Assembly: GCF_008831285.2 (NCBI RefSeq)
Contig: NC_045149.1
Location: 2,780,500 to 2,844,499, forward strand
Length of the DNA: 64,000 nucleotides
DNA from: Nymphaea colorata
Taxonomy: Eukaryota; Streptophyta; Magnoliopsida; Nymphaeales; Nymphaeaceae
Reading direction: 5' to 3'
A program made the position numbers and the translations under genes. Shown here in pieces: positions 1-10,628 of this stretch (positions within the stretch are counted from its first letter, which is position 1; every line of letters starts with the position of its first letter). The notes beneath the pieces were generated by a model. The model saw only the letters and a list, made by a program, of their open reading frames with translations. It did no database searches and was not told the DNA's origin.

Positions 1-1400
1 TCTCATCTCTATAAAGGCTACATGCTTCATAAATAAGTCTTCTGAAATTCCCTTAGTTAAGGGGTCAACTACTATATAATTGGTAGACAATGCTTACTCT
101 TTCAGCTAATAGCGTCATTCTTCATAAGATATATTACTGTCTCATTATCACAATATAATTGAACTAGTTCAGGATCAATCTTTAGTTTTAAGTATTTCAA
201 GAACCGGTTTATCCAGACAACAAATGTAGTTGCTGCATTACAAGTTGTATACTCTGCTTGTTGAGTATCTTGAACAACTCAACCATGTTTCTTATAGGAC
301 ATCTATTGCTCTACCTTCATAAAGAAATATGTAATTGGAGGTAGACTTAATATCATCCTTGCAAGTAGTGAAATCTACATCGAAATATCCTCCTAAATTT
401 AATTCATCAGCTTACAAGACGATTTTTAAGTTTTTTCAATCCCTTATATCAAAATGTTCTTTTAGCCTACTAGTGAGGCCAACCTGCATTACTTTGACGA
501 CTCACAAGATCAACATGAAAACTTATATCAGGTCTTGTGCACAACCTTAAATACATTAAAATGCCGACAACCTCATTATAAGGGACATGTAATTTTTGTT
601 GCTCTTCACTAAGACAATCACTTTTACTTAGATGGTTATGGGAGTCCCAATTGGTTTGGGGTCTTCCATTATGAACTTCTTTAAAATGTAATCAATATAT
701 CATTTTCAGCTTAAACTTAAACTCATCAAATTTTTATCTTAGTGATTTTTATACCAAGGGTATAGGATTCTTTCCCATATCTTTTATTTCAAAGTTTTCA
801 TTCAACCAAGTTTTTATCTTGGATATCATTTCATTTTCATTTTCATTTCTAGTCAGTAAAATATCATCAATATATAATGACAAAATGTAAAATAGACTCC
901 CACTTTTTTATAACTAATTTGTTACATATCGAAGCTTAGTTATCTTATGAAAGGCAAAATTCTTTTGTTTAAGAAACTATTTTAAGCCGTACAAGGATTG
1001 TTTTAACTTGTACACTTTAATTTTATTTTCTCCAACAACATAATTTAATGGTTGTTCTATATAGATAGTTTCTTTCAACTCACCATTAAAAAATCATTTT
1101 TTATGTCAACTTGCCAAATATCTAGGTCACGAAAATACTGTGATAGCCACAATTATTTTGATCGAGGCAAATTTAGCAGCTGACAAATAGGTTTCTAAAT
1201 AGGTAATTCATTTCTTTTGAGAAAAACCCTTTGCTACTAGTGTGGCTTTCAACCTATCAACTCACCCATTAACTTTATATGTTTTCTTTAGCATCTATTT
1301 ACATATAACAATTCTTGCTTTAGGAAGATCTACTAATTCTTAAACTTTGTTTTTTTTATGGACTCAAATTCTTCATCCATAGCTTTCATCCAATCTAACA
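1..1400 (-). pseudogene. Copia reverse transcriptase / RNase H remnant
   Basis: Minus-strand reading gives DWMKAMDEEFESIKK near 1340-1390 (start of the RT region), WQVDIKNDFL near 1080-1130 (first catalytic aspartate region, normally QMDVKTAFL), and LYIDDILLT near 855-890 (the YVDD-box equivalent). RNase H and the C-terminal end lie toward position 1. Many stops are present. The match is to copia order (integrase upstream of RT), not gypsy. Confidence 0.8.
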
Positions 1401-1599
1401 ATTCATGCTGATTTGTCATTTTATGATGTGTTAGATTATCTGTCATTTCATTAATGACTATTGAATAACAAAGCTTCTTTGCCAAGTATACATAGGAGAC
1501 ATTCAAATATGAATGAGGGACTCTAGGTCTTTTATGACCAAAAAAAGTATGAGAAAATATTGGTTCATTTGCTAACTATTATGTAGCTGGTACATTACA

Positions 1600-2586
1600 A
1601 GACTGTTCATGTAAATAAAAAAAGTTCATTCAATAGATAAGTTTGATCTTTAACTAGAATACTAACTTTATTATTGAGTTTTTTTAGGAACTCTATATTT
1701 CTACTTTCAACGAGCCACATTGACAAATGATATAAATTGTAGGCTTTAGATTCTTTTAGATATCCAATTAATAAGCATCTTACAGACCTATCATCCAATT
1801 TATATATTTTTTGATATAAGATTTTGACATGAGCTACTAATCCCTATTGTGTATAAGGACCTAGATCTAGTTTCAAATCAGTCTATCTCTCATAAGGAGC
1901 GGTCGAAGTTGTCATGCAGGACACTCGATCTAAAATGTTCATAGTTGTCAGTACAACCTTACTTCAAAATACTTTTGAGTAATTGTGCACTTGCTAACAT
2001 GGACCTTACCATGTTCAAAAAGATTTTGTTACACCTCTCTGCTACACTATTTGATTGTGGTGTTCTTAACATTGTCCTTTACCTATTTATTCAAATCATT
2101 TTACAATATTCAAAAAGCTCATTAGATGTGTACTCACCACATAGATCAGACCCTATAACTTTGATATAGCCAACTTGTCTCTCAAATTCATTCATGCGTT
2201 TTTCAAATTTCTCAAAGGCTTCATAGTTATGTTTAAACAGACAACTTAACTTTGATCAATTATCAATGTTATGAAATAAAAGCATGGCACTATGAGTTTT
2301 GACATTGTATGGTCTATAAATATCTATATGGATAATCTCTAATTGATCAATGGTCCAAATCACTTTTGAAGAGAAGGGTTTCTTACCATTTCTTATGTGA
2401 ACATGACTCACATTTTTCAAAGTCATTTTCATCAATATCAGGTATTATTCCTTGTTGTGCTACTATCTTCATTTTCTTTATGCCTACATTTTTTAATATT
2501 TTATGATACAAATTCACATTCACATTTAATGAACAATCAATGTAATCCGAACTTGATATTTCATTCACTTCATTAAGCTTAAACAT
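1600..2586 (-). pseudogene. Copia GAG-pre-integrase and integrase remnant
   Basis: The piece at 2383-2586 reads LYHKILKNVGIKKMKIVAQQ, a degraded form of the LWHKRLGH-type GAG-pre-integrase domain, followed by a CESCSHKK zinc-binding motif. Around 2100-2150 the minus strand encodes GGEYTSNELFEYC (second catalytic region), and around 2025-2065 it encodes TPQSNSVAERCNK, which contains the third catalytic glutamate. The 1607-1798 piece (RSVRCLLIGYLKESKAYNLY) is the segment after the integrase core. Stops and frameshifts separate the parts, so no working integrase is encoded. Confidence 0.8.
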
Positions 2587-2993
2587 GCCATGCTCTTTTA
2601 CAAACTTCTCTTCAAATATGGTCTTATCATTACCCTTTTACAAGCTTCCACATTTGTAGTATTTCACTACGTTGCCTTGAGGTCTTTAGGAACTTATATG
2701 CTTTCTTTTAGACTTTCCATTATTTTTCTTTTCAAATTGTTTGGGTCTAACTGACACATGGCAGCTATAAGGTTTAACCTGCACCACCATAAGTCTGAGT
2801 TCTTGTTTTTAGTCAGGTGTTCTTGTTCATAGTTAGTTATAACAAAAGCTTTGACAAAGTCAGCTTCTCAAAGTTAAGCCTTAAAGTAATAACTGCCATG
2901 TTTAGGATAGGGGCACCCTATTTAGGATCGTTGAGATCTGCATACTATCTCAGATCACATTTCCTCTGATGGCTATGACGAACATCCTTAGTT

Positions 2994-3584
2994 CACTACA
3001 ACAAATCTATGATACATGACCATGTCCCTAGCACCAGTTGGGGATTGTTCCTAAACTGAACTATCAGTTCTTTACGCATTTTGTGCATGCAAAGCAGTCT
3101 ATGCTCTTTATAAATAATTTCATTTTCTCCATTTTTCTTTCTAAACAATTGCATGTCTATCCCTCCCGAACATCCACTCATCCCTTGCGGCTAACCCCAG
3201 CTTTTCTCATTTGCACTCCCATCATTGAGATCGATGGGAACGAAGACAAAAAAGAGGCACCAGCAGTTTGCTCCATTTTTGCATGCTGGTATCACTGTTT
3301 TACCCATTGTCAAGAGGTTTCAAGCCATTTTGCCATCTGGAAAGTGCCTCCACAATCAACCTTCCACAATAACCAGAGTGACCGTTCCTAAAATTTACTG
3401 CACGACGTATTAGGAACGGTCACTTTGATTATTCCTATATGCATATTAAAATAAATTTAACTTTTATGAACACTTACAAAAACCATTCATAACTTATGTA
3501 TCATTAAGTAATTAGTTTTAAAAACGGCCACCCATGCTTTTAGAAGCGGTTTAGCGGACAATTCTAAAAGTGTTATTTGTAGTA
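2994..3584. mobile_element. CACTA-like non-autonomous element (candidate)
   Basis: The left end starts CACTACAACAAA, the classic plant CACTA terminus. The right end reads TTATTTGTAGTA, whose complement TACTACAAATAA matches with a first-base change. Subterminal motifs of the GGAACGGTCAC and AACGGCCAC kind occur inside, including an inverted pair at about 3373-3430 (AGTGACCGTTCCTAA and its complement). The flanking trinucleotides (GTT and TAA) do not match, so a target duplication is not confirmed. The open frames inside are short and uninformative. Confidence 0.45.
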
Positions 3585-3753
3585 TAAGTTAACTTGGCTA
3601 TCTTTTATTCTATGACCTTGACGTTAGACGCAACACTCAATGCTCCATTGTGACAACCTTAGTGCTCTCCATTTAACAATCAATCCAGTTTTCTATAACA
3701 AGTCTAAATTAATTCTAATTGATTGTCATTATATTCATGAAGAAGTTGCACCA

Positions 3754-3942
3754 ATACATACTAATATATCCCTGTTACAAATGTATTCTGTACAGCGCAC
3801 AATATATTCGATTTTCAGATATAGGTCCAAATTTAATGAATGCCGGCAAAAGCCTACCTCCATATACATACAAATATATCCCTGTTACAAATGTATTCTG
3901 TACAGCGCATAATATATTCAATTTTCAGATGAAGGTCCAAAT
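3754..3942. repeat. Two-copy tandem duplication, 110-bp period
   Basis: A segment of about 79 bases (3754-3832) containing ATCCCTGTTACAAATGTATT recurs at 3864-3942 with only a few base changes, exactly 110 bases later. The spacer between them (about 31 bases) is not obviously repeated. No coding meaning is seen. Confidence 0.85.
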
Positions 3943-4006
3943 CATGACAAAATGGCCCAAACAACTCTAAACAATATTCCATAAGTACTCTTCAGCAAAT
4001 AATACT

Positions 4007-4171
4007 TCAGATCTGAGTCACTCCGTCATTCTCGTCATCAACCACCGGATACAGGAAAGCACTAGCTCCATTCGTACTCATCACAAGCAGGAATCCAACG
4101 ACCATACTCAGTGCTGTTTCACTTTTGCCGAATTCAGAAACTTCGTTTTGCGATCCTTTCCTTTCTCTTCC
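4007..4171 (-). CDS. Candidate terminal exon of an unidentified host gene
   Basis: Read on the minus strand, a plausible acceptor (TTATGTAG) is followed by an open frame of about 54 codons ending in TGA at 4007-4009. The peptide has a polar start rich in E, S, K and Q, then one hydrophobic stretch (MVVGFLLVMSTNGASAFLYP) that could be a membrane helix, then an acidic tail (VVDDENDGVTQI). I do not recognise the family. ABCC transporter fragments lie 1.4 kb upstream on the same strand, but this piece does not look like an ABCC C-terminus. It may be an exon fragment left by rearrangement. Confidence 0.35.
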   Translation of the reverse strand, partial: GRERKGSQNEVSEFGKSETALSMVVGFLLVMSTNGASAFLYPVVDDENDGVTQI

Positions 4172-4478
4172 CTACATAAACATTTTCATGTGAAGAGAAA
4201 AAGCTATTAATTGCACAGTCACAAGGATACGAGTAAAGATTAATCCCATCTGTTTCACAGCAAGAACTGATACTGATATTTGATATGCATCACAATCCTG
4301 CATTTTAGCAGTACAACAAAATGGAGCATTTTACATGCACAGAATGACTAGCGGAGAGCAGATTAATGGCCCCACATCATTTCCGGAAACATTAATTTGT
4401 CACTCGTCAAGAGAACAAGGAGAAGATAGGACATTCTAGCCAGAAACTACCAATCCTACCATTGAATGGTTTCAGTAA

Positions 4479-5404
4479 GGGACCGTTTGATGGCCTGGAA
4501 ATGTGGAATTAGAAATATATTTCTAGAAACATATTTCTTGAAAAAAATGAATGGAAAAAATCTTTCCGATTCCAATTTTGGTGTATGTGTGATGACTGAA
4601 AAATATATTTCCAGAAATATATTTTTATGTTTGATGAAAAAGAATTATATTTCCAAATTTTCAGAAAATTAATTCTTAGTTTGATAATAAGGAAACATTT
4701 TTCCAGATTTACAGAAATTATAGAGAACTGATCAGACATGTCAGGAGGCATATATTTTTGCTTTACAAATTTTTATTTATGGTGATCAGACGTGCAATCG
4801 ATGCGTCCTTTGTCAGGCTGCTTTTCACGGCAGACGAACAGCGACGAGATTGAGAGAGAGAGAGAGAGAGAGAGATGGTTACCTATGGTGGAGAGGCGGA
4901 GATGCACAGATCTGATCTATGGCGGCGAGCAAGATGCGGTCGTTCCGGCGAGAGAGACGAGAAGGGTAGCAAGGGGCGATATAGACAACGAGGGGAGAAG
5001 GAGACACAAAGGGCGAGAGAGACGACGAGGGGAGAAGGAGACGTAGAGGGCGAGAGAGACAACGAGGGGAGAAGGAAACGCAGAGGCCAAGAGAGACGAC
5101 GCAGAGGGCAAGAGAGGCGACGGAGGTAGCTGCGGGCCTGCGGCAGGAGGGAGGCGCTGCGTGGGTGGGAGGCGAGAGGACAAAGATGAGGGGAGCCCAA
5201 AGCGAAGAGCCCTAACGGGCAACAAAATAATTCTGGAAATATGTTTCCACCTCTCGCGGTGGAAACATTTTTCCGGAAACAAAATTCCGATTTCCACGGA
5301 AATGGTAAAAAAAATAATATCGCTTTTGTTAAATCGGAATTTTTTTAAAAATTTGAATTTTGTTTCTTTCCATACAGTATAATTCCGGCCCATCAAACGG
5401 GCCC
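4479..5404. mobile_element. Harbinger/PIF-type MITE (926 bp)
   Basis: The ends form inverted repeats: GGGACCGTTTGATGGCC at the left, and at the right a sequence whose complement is GGGCCCGTTTGATGGGCC. Both sides are flanked by TAA (4476-4478 and 5405-5407), the 3-bp TWA target typical of PIF/Harbinger. The outer parts are AT-rich and the middle is GC- and purine-rich (GA tract plus a 37-bp tandem repeat). No transposase frame is present, so it would need proteins in trans. The long frames read through its middle are compositional artefacts. Confidence 0.85.
4988..5135. repeat. 37-bp purine-rich tandem repeat inside the MITE
   Basis: The word ACGAGGGGAGAAGG recurs at 4988, 5025 and 5062, giving a 37-base period with A/G on the plus strand and minor changes. 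More degenerate GAGAGACGACGCAGAGGGCA units follow to about 5135. A (GA)n run at about 4853-4875 lies just left. The strong purine strand bias makes long open frames on both strands without coding meaning. Confidence 0.85.
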
Positions 5405-5547
5405 TAAATAAACAAACTTAAATTTGTTTATGCATAACATGTAAATGCCATTACATATTGGTCTACCACAAGTTTGTAAAATTGAGAAGGAGAGGTGCAA
5501 CTTTTTGCAGCTAGACGAAAAAGAATATGTCATGGTAGCTTGCTTAC

Positions 5548-5718
5548 CCTGTAGCAGAAATTCATCCAAGCAAGTGGCGTAAGATGGTCAGCCAATTAAA
5601 AATGGTCGGCCAAGCAACTTGGCACGTGACAATAATGATGCTCAGAACTGTGAAGAACATGGCGATTGACATCCCCAAAAAGACGGGAAGGAAAAGATCT
5701 ATGTTAGTCTGTGGATGC
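5548..5718 (-). pseudogene. ABCC/MRP-type ABC transporter exon, broken
   Basis: The minus-strand peptide TNIDLFLPVFLGMSIAMFF followed by TVLSIIIVTCQVAWPTIF matches the second transmembrane domain of plant ABCC (multidrug-resistance-associated) transporters, which export glutathione conjugates and other anions. A good acceptor (ATGTAG before GCATCC) and a good donor (AGG then GTAAGC) bound the exon. Two lesions are visible: a short deletion just after the start, where the expected A-S-T-D-Q-T-N run is cut, and a frame change before the terminal W-M-N-F-C-Y-R. With the exon at 6.2-6.4 kb it forms part of one dead gene. Confidence 0.75.
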
Positions 5719-6191
5719 CTACATCGAAGCAATAAAACTTGGGATTTAAGCATTATAATCCTAAAGAAAAATATATAAAATAAAAAATATAATCCCCCTA
5801 ACTAGAAAATAGAGGGTTGCCAAGAGGAAATCCAAACTTGGATTGATAAAAACTGTAAGAGCTCACCATAAAAACTTCAAACAATTTGTAAATTTCCTTT
5901 TTTATTTTCAGTTGTCTTAATGGAAATATCCTAGGAGCATTGTCAAGAGTAAGCAACAAAATTATACCGTTAAAAAATAACTTGATTTAATTTGAAGACG
6001 AAAGGGGGTGCGAGTAGTTTTAACTTTCAATAAAGCAAAGAATCAGGTAATTGTGATAATTTTCAGTGTTAGTTGATGACAGTAAACGAAGGTAACAGAA
6101 AGGAATATATCATGTCATTGTAACAAAATAAGAACTATTTAATGCAACAGGTAGGAATAAAAAGAAACAGAAAAAAGAACAACAGAAATAC

Positions 6192-6380
6192 CCTGCTAAG
6201 AATCCTTCCAGAAGGTATTGCATCAAAAAGTGACATTGCAGCATGAAGTATGCTGTTAGAGTCTGTTTGAAGAAGACCTGAGATGTTTTGAGTCCCAGAA
6301 ATGTCATGCAAAAGATCCTGAGCACCAAAAATACACATGAAGCTACTGCAATAGTAAAGTATGCAGAACTCAAAATGCTT
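6192..6380 (-). pseudogene. ABCC/MRP-type ABC transporter exon with frameshift
   Basis: One minus-strand frame gives YFTIAVASCVFLVLRIF and FLGLKTSQVFFKQ. The adjacent frame then gives ILHAAMSLFDAIPSGRILSR, the hallmark A-P-M-S-F-F-D-x-x-P-x-G-R-I-L-x-R segment of ABCC transmembrane domain 2. The switch between frames near 6255-6270 shows a small indel. The exon ends at a plausible donor (AGCAGG then GTATTT). It precedes the 5.55-5.72 kb exon in the correct transporter order, with an intron of about 470 bp between. No nucleotide-binding-domain exons were found, so the gene is truncated. Confidence 0.78.
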
Positions 6381-6472
6381 TAAATGAGCCTGAGCTGGTA
6401 TTTGATGTCTCAAACGCAAGCCAGTAGTCAGCTAACACAAGGGAACCCTGCCACAGAACTTGAAATTTGTAC

Positions 6473-6520
<48 letters not shown>

Positions 6521-7320
6521 CTCGAAGGAAGGTACTTGAAAGAGGCTCAAGGTTGATCACCAGAGGCGAAACAGCTACAGGACACCAGAGAAGTCAAAAA
6601 GGCCCCCATCAAACGCGGGTTTAGACATAATTAGAACGACCGACTATGTAAGTGAGAGAATCAGAGAGAGAGAGAGAGAGAGAGGTGGACGGTAGAGCCA
6701 CACTCGCAGAAGCGGTTGATGCCAGAGAAACGAGACACTGCCGGAGAAGGATGCGGCCTTTGAGTTGGATGTCGCCTGCGAAACAGAAAGCCGACGGAGA
6801 AACAGGATGTCGCCTGCGAAACAAGATGGAGCCGGAGGAGAAAATGATGAAACGCGAGGCTGAAGACTGAAGAGGAGAATCGATCATCAGAGAGAGGCCA
6901 ATGAGAGAACTGAGAGAGAACTTACCGTAAATCGATCAAAGGAGAGAGCCCGATCGATTGGTTTTTCCTTCTCTGAACGCATCCAACGAAAGGAATGTCT
7001 TCGGTTCCTTCTCTGATCAAGTTTTGGGGAAAAAAATGGAGATGAAGCGACAAAGAGAATGCCATCGCCGGTAGGGAAGGGAGGGAGAAGGAGATGAGAG
7101 ATGAGAGGATGTTACTGAGGAAGGGACAGAGACTGTCGCCGCTGGAAAGGGACGGAAAGCAGAGAGGACTATTCGAGCGTCTGGCTCTCTTCATCCTGCG
7201 ACCAATGTTGCTGGCGGGAAATAAAAAGGCGCGCACATGTTTCACTATGACGTGGCCTCACGCGTTGGGTTCAGTATCGACGTATCGTGTCTCAAGTGTC
7301 GCAATTAAGGTGTCTTGAAA
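6473..7320. repeat. GA microsatellites and purine-rich unassigned stretch
   Basis: A (GA)n run lies at about 6474-6519 and another at about 6666-6684. The rest is G/A-rich, with a small direct repeat of ATGTCGCCTGCGAAAC (about 6770 and 6808). A CATCAAACGCGGG word near 6606 resembles the Harbinger terminus seen at 5.4 kb, but no partner end was found. Open frames here follow from composition and are not supported as genes. Confidence 0.6.
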
Positions 7321-7321
7321 G

Positions 7322-7323
<2 letters not shown>

Positions 7324-7374
<51 letters not shown>
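7324..7374. repeat. (TA)n microsatellite
   Basis: Uninterrupted TA dinucleotides, about 25 units, just upstream of the gypsy remnant. Confidence 0.97.
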
Positions 7375-7376
<2 letters not shown>

Positions 7377-7439
7377 TTTGGCTAAACTCATTCTACCGAC
7401 AAGAAGAAAATTGTCTCTCTCTTTCTCTCTGCTTTAAGA

Positions 7440-8112
7440 GAGTTCTTTATTAGTTCATTCGAAATAGCCACTGGACAACAACTGTTGATACCGCATACCC
7501 TTGCAGCCCAAGAAAAGGGAAGACTCACTTTTGCCTACCAGTTCGTTCGTGATTGGCAGGACCAGACGGAAATGGCTAAAGCGTTCTTACACAAGGCCGC
7601 CAAAAAGATGAAAAAGTTTGCAGATCGGAATCAAACGCCAATGGAATTCCGAGTGGATGATCAAGTCCTCGTGAAGCTCTATCCTGATCGCACGGGCATT
7701 TTCCGTGGTCGACATAAGTCATTGATCCGCAAGTATGAGGGACCCTTCACAGTGCTGAAGAGAATCGGAAAGCTAGCATACAAGCTAGATTTGCCGCCAG
7801 ACTTTAAGGTGCATTCAGTGTTCCATGTTTGTAACCTGAAACCCTTCTATGTCGATGAGGAAGACACCGAGAGAAGCGTTTCAGAACGAGACCCGATCCT
7901 GCAGCAAGCCCCGTCGACCAAGCGAGCGGCAGACCGTCAGATGGAAGAGATTCTTCGGCACAAGACAAACTATTTGGGGGAGCCGAAGAAGTACCAAGTG
8001 AAGTGGATAGGCGAACAAAACCCCACCTGAGAGTATGCATTCCGCATGAAGCAGCGCTACCCGCTGGAAGCCAAGGCCTATCATAAAACTGCTGGCGCCG
8101 AGGATGACGCAT
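7440..8112 (+). pseudogene. Ty3/gypsy chromovirus integrase C-terminus and chromodomain
   Basis: The frame reads SFEIATGQQL at its start, then a basic region with GIFRGRHKSLIRKYEGPF and FKVHSVFHVCNLKPF, the standard end of chromovirus integrase that binds DNA. It continues into EEILRHKTNYLGEPKKYQVK and WIGEQNP, a chromodomain that in this family guides insertion to modified chromatin. A TGA at 8028-8030 replaces the conserved tryptophan expected after N-P-T; the frame then continues in register to a stop at about 8112. Everything upstream of 7440 is missing, so this is a 3' fragment of the polyprotein. The 3' LTR-like region follows directly. Confidence 0.82.
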
Positions 8113-8120
8113 AACTTGAA

Positions 8121-8466
8121 GGGGGGAGCCTATTCCCTTGTGTCTGGGAGTCTGTACAGTCCTTTGCTTTGTTTTGCATTGTGCTTCCTTTGCTTATGTT
8201 GAGTCATTTGCTTATGCATGTTTACTTGTAAGGGAGTACCCTTCCACCGGTCTAAGTGTCAAGTATTGAGATTTCTTGTTTTGGGTGGTCGGCATGGGAA
8301 TCCTGTAAGAGGCCTCGGCCATCCTATATAAGTAAAGTCGAGATCATTCTCCTTACTTATCTTTCTCGTGATGTACTAATTTTCCAAGCGAATACATTGC
8401 GAGATTTCTTTATTCACAAGCATTCTTTATACACTTGTTTTCTCAAACTACCTTTACACCCCGTTC
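8121..8466 (+). repeat. Probable 3' LTR of the gypsy fragment with polypurine tract
   Basis: A polypurine tract (AAGGGGGGAG, about 8119-8128) directly follows the gypsy coding end. The next 340 bases contain a TATA-like CCTATATAAGTAAAG near 8323 and polyadenylation-region-like T-rich sequence, consistent with U3-R-U5. Exact LTR edges are unclear: the first TG is near 8140, and a CA end is possible near 8466. No 5' LTR partner is in the window. Confidence 0.55.
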
Positions 8467-8529
8467 AGCGGTTTGAAGGCTTGCGGCAATCAGGTTTTTG
8501 CCGCGCCGCACGGGCCGAAGTTGTCAGCC

Positions 8530-9578
8530 CATGACATACTGCATAGTGGCAATAAAGCAGTAACAGGAAACATGTAAAAAAAGAGAAAACCGTTTTATAC
8601 TTTAAAAATAAGTCAGCTGCATAAAATTGAAAAAAGACCAATCTTTCTGAAAAATACAAAAAAAAAATTCAAAAAACGTTAAAAACACATTTTTCTCATT
8701 TTTTGGAGTTTTCACTTTAACCTTTTTAAAATCTACCGAGCTTTTCTCAAAATTTTTGCGAGTATTATACCTAAGAAAACTCTCATCGTTTAAAACTTGC
8801 AAACAATATTTGCAGGGGTCTAATGAGATGCAAATCTTTATCACGTACAATTTCTCCAAACCTGACTGATGGTCATGACAGATATTCTAATGAGATGTAA
8901 TATTTATCACGTACATGGCCTTTAAAACTTTAATCGCAAACAGCCAACGAGAGGTCCACCAAATTATGTAAAATATGTACAAGTAGCAGGATATTTACAT
9001 AAATGGCGGTGGAGCAAGCAATAAAGAACAAGTAAAGAATATTACAGTGGGAACTGCCGAGGCTTAAGAATATTACAAGTAAACAATATCTCTCGCTGGC
9101 AGCTCTTGACGATGGGAGTGGAACTGCCGACGCTCCCCCTTCTCTCTGGCAGAGCCCAGATTTGATGTTTGGTGATACAGAGTCATCATTCATAGACTAT
9201 ATATATATATATATATACACTCCTAAGCAAAACGGATAAACAGCAAACCTCTTAATTTTGTGTTAACGAGTATTTCAAACAAAACATGAACCTCCTAATG
9301 CTTTAATTAATAGTAATTCAATATAAATCATGTTTAGTTAAAGTAATTATTGTAAAAGAATTGATCTTTCTGCTATCAAAATTTTGATATAACAAGAGTT
9401 GTTAATTTTTTTATTATTAAAAATACATTATTAATGTTAAAAGATTACTAACTTAACATATGTTTTTCATTAAATTACTCTTAAGATAATATCGATAAGG
9501 TTAGATTTTGAAAAAATGCTTTACTAATTAATTTTAATGGTTTTGATTTTTGTCTCTTCCATAAGCAGTTTGGTGTTA

Positions 9579-9648
<70 letters not shown>

Positions 9649-9960
9649 GTCTTTGATTTTTCAAAGTCACCCAACCATTTAACAAGGACCATTTGATCCA
9701 TTATGATGGATCGTTAAAAAATAAAACAAAGTGGAAACTTGTTTTTCTCTCTATCATCTAAATGCGTTGAAATGAATGACCTTGGTTACATGGTTATATG
9801 GTTTAAATAATTAGGGTCATCATTCACTCATTATAATATAAATATATATATATTGTGTGTGCAGAGCAAGCCGATACATTTCATTAGACCCCGCTCACAT
9901 TCAAGCATGATATATTTCATCGGCTGCATATGTGAGAGAGGCTAAATGGTTGCAGGATAT
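8530..9960. other. AT-rich stretch without recognisable gene
   Basis: Nothing coding is supported. It holds A-rich tracts, a degenerate direct repeat (TCTAATGAGATG...TTTATCACGTAC near 8819 and 8885), a short TA run near 9199-9218, and a (TA)n of about 32 units at 9582-9646. Confidence 0.6.
9582..9646. repeat. (TA)n microsatellite
   Basis: Uninterrupted AT/TA dinucleotides, about 32 units. Confidence 0.97.
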
Positions 9961-10059
9961 ATATGTATGACGATTCATGTAATGCTCTACATCTTTCAGG
10001 TGGGCCGGGTTGGGTGCAGACCCGGACCCGAATCCATTTACGTGAGGAGCTCGACGCGA

Positions 10060-10580
10060 GGGCCCTTCTCCCTCACGTCTCCCTCTTCTTCCTCGTCGCT
10101 TTTTCCCTCTGTCTCGACCATGTGAGACCAGGAGGAGGACGAGGGTGCAATGGCGACGCTTGGGCTAGTGGAGGAAGGACGGCGGCGGCAGCATTTGGGT
10201 AAGCCCTCGACCTCTCCCTAACTCTTCCTTCTTCCTTCTTCTCTTCCTCCCTCTCCCTTGCTTCTGCCGTCTCCCGTCTCTGCCGCACGGCCTCCTTCTA
10301 CGCAACCCTCTCCTCCTAGTCCTGTCAAAATCTATCCCACTCCCTCACCCATGCTCTCTGCTGAGCATGCTCAACCACGCTCACCCCTCTCTGTCAGCAC
10401 CCTCATGCTCTCGCACATGCTCTCTCTCTTTCTCTCGCCACTCTCTTTCCCCTTTCCGCCAGCTCTCTTCCACACGGTCCTGCTCCTCTACTACCCTCTC
10501 GCCTCCTTCTCCCTTCTCATGCACTCTCACCCTCACTGCCCGTCTTTCCCCCTTTGACCGAACACACACACACACACACA

Positions 10581-10628
<48 letters not shown>

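Larger units (their letters stand above)
1..2800 (-). mobile_element. Degraded Ty1/copia retrotransposon, 3' part cut by the window edge
   Basis: On the minus strand, translated fragments fall in copia order from high to low coordinates: zinc-knuckle remnant (about 2640-2700), GAG-pre-integrase (2383-2586), integrase (about 1600-2280), reverse transcriptase (about 600-1400) and RNase H/C-terminal end (1-300, with a DPLTK-like motif). All are broken by stops and frameshifts. No LTR is visible: the left end lies outside the window and the right end fades near 2.8 kb. It has diverged more than the other copia elements here and is surely inactive. Lineage is not assigned. Confidence 0.85.

Noticed and set aside
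4792-5396. Overlapping 84-159-codon frames, Arg/Glu-rich on one strand and Leu/Pro/Ser-rich on the other
   Set aside because: They lie in the purine-biased core of the Harbinger MITE and follow from the 37-bp repeat; no stop codons can arise easily in such sequence.
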